Source: Pseudomonadota bacterium (lineage in GTDB: Bacteria; Pseudomonadota; Alphaproteobacteria; Rhizobiales; Devosiaceae). Taken from it: a stretch of DNA of 5,239 nucleotides. The notes beneath the pieces are model-generated. The model searched no databases and had not been told where the DNA came from. It was given only the letters and a program-made list of their open reading frames with translations. Below are positions 5,234 through 5,239 of the stretch, piece by piece; the stretch's first letter is position 1, and the number at the start of each line of letters is the position of its first letter. Position numbers and translations under genes: made by a program. Location of the stretch: the NCBI GenBank assembly GCA_023433985.1, contig JAEYTN010000199.1, positions 1 through 5,239 on the forward strand, in the 5' to 3' direction.

Positions 5234-5239
5234 CGAAAC

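Overview
The window looks like chromosomal DNA from a high-GC alphaproteobacterium, most likely of the order Hyphomicrobiales (Rhizobiales). This is an inference. It rests on GC-rich codon use in the conserved genes, a permissive mix of ATG and GTG starts, and three families of GC-rich palindromic intergenic repeats of the kind that litter these genomes. I cannot assign a genus with confidence.

Layout from left to right: (1) Positions 1-853, minus strand, hold the N-terminal 284 residues of the catalytic subunit of acetolactate synthase (ilvI/ilvB); the gene runs off the left edge. (2) Positions 854-1135 form its long 5' leader. Read in the direction of transcription, this has a sigma70-type promoter, a 15-codon leader peptide rich in Ile/Val/Leu codons (MQKLIVVVGRIGRVG), alternative hairpins ending in an intrinsic terminator, an intergenic repeat, and then the ilvI start. 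Together they make a classical branched-chain amino acid attenuator. (3) Positions 1226-2862, plus strand, hold two genes overlapping by ATGA, encoding a 178-aa and a 367-aa protein of unknown function. Their base composition is visibly lower in GC than the flanks, and they are the best candidate here for an undescribed accessory system. (4) Positions 2881-3240, minus strand, encode a DUF2200 protein that converges on that pair. (5) Positions 3253-4155 contain no gene I can support. They hold two recognisable palindromic repeats (3376-3457 and 3999-4135), separated by about 540 bases of hairpin-rich sequence of unknown nature. (6) Positions 4156-5163, minus strand, encode a complete LacI-family repressor, with part of its promoter at the right edge.

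The genes do not form one pathway. The ilv leader and gene are a self-contained biosynthetic control unit: shortage of charged Ile, Val or Leu tRNA should stall the leader ribosome and let transcription reach ilvI. The two-gene cassette is transcribed divergently from the ilv promoter and appears to be an insertion between housekeeping loci. The LacI regulator probably controls genes beyond the right edge, which cannot be seen. I found no tRNA, rRNA, CRISPR array, transposase or tmRNA.
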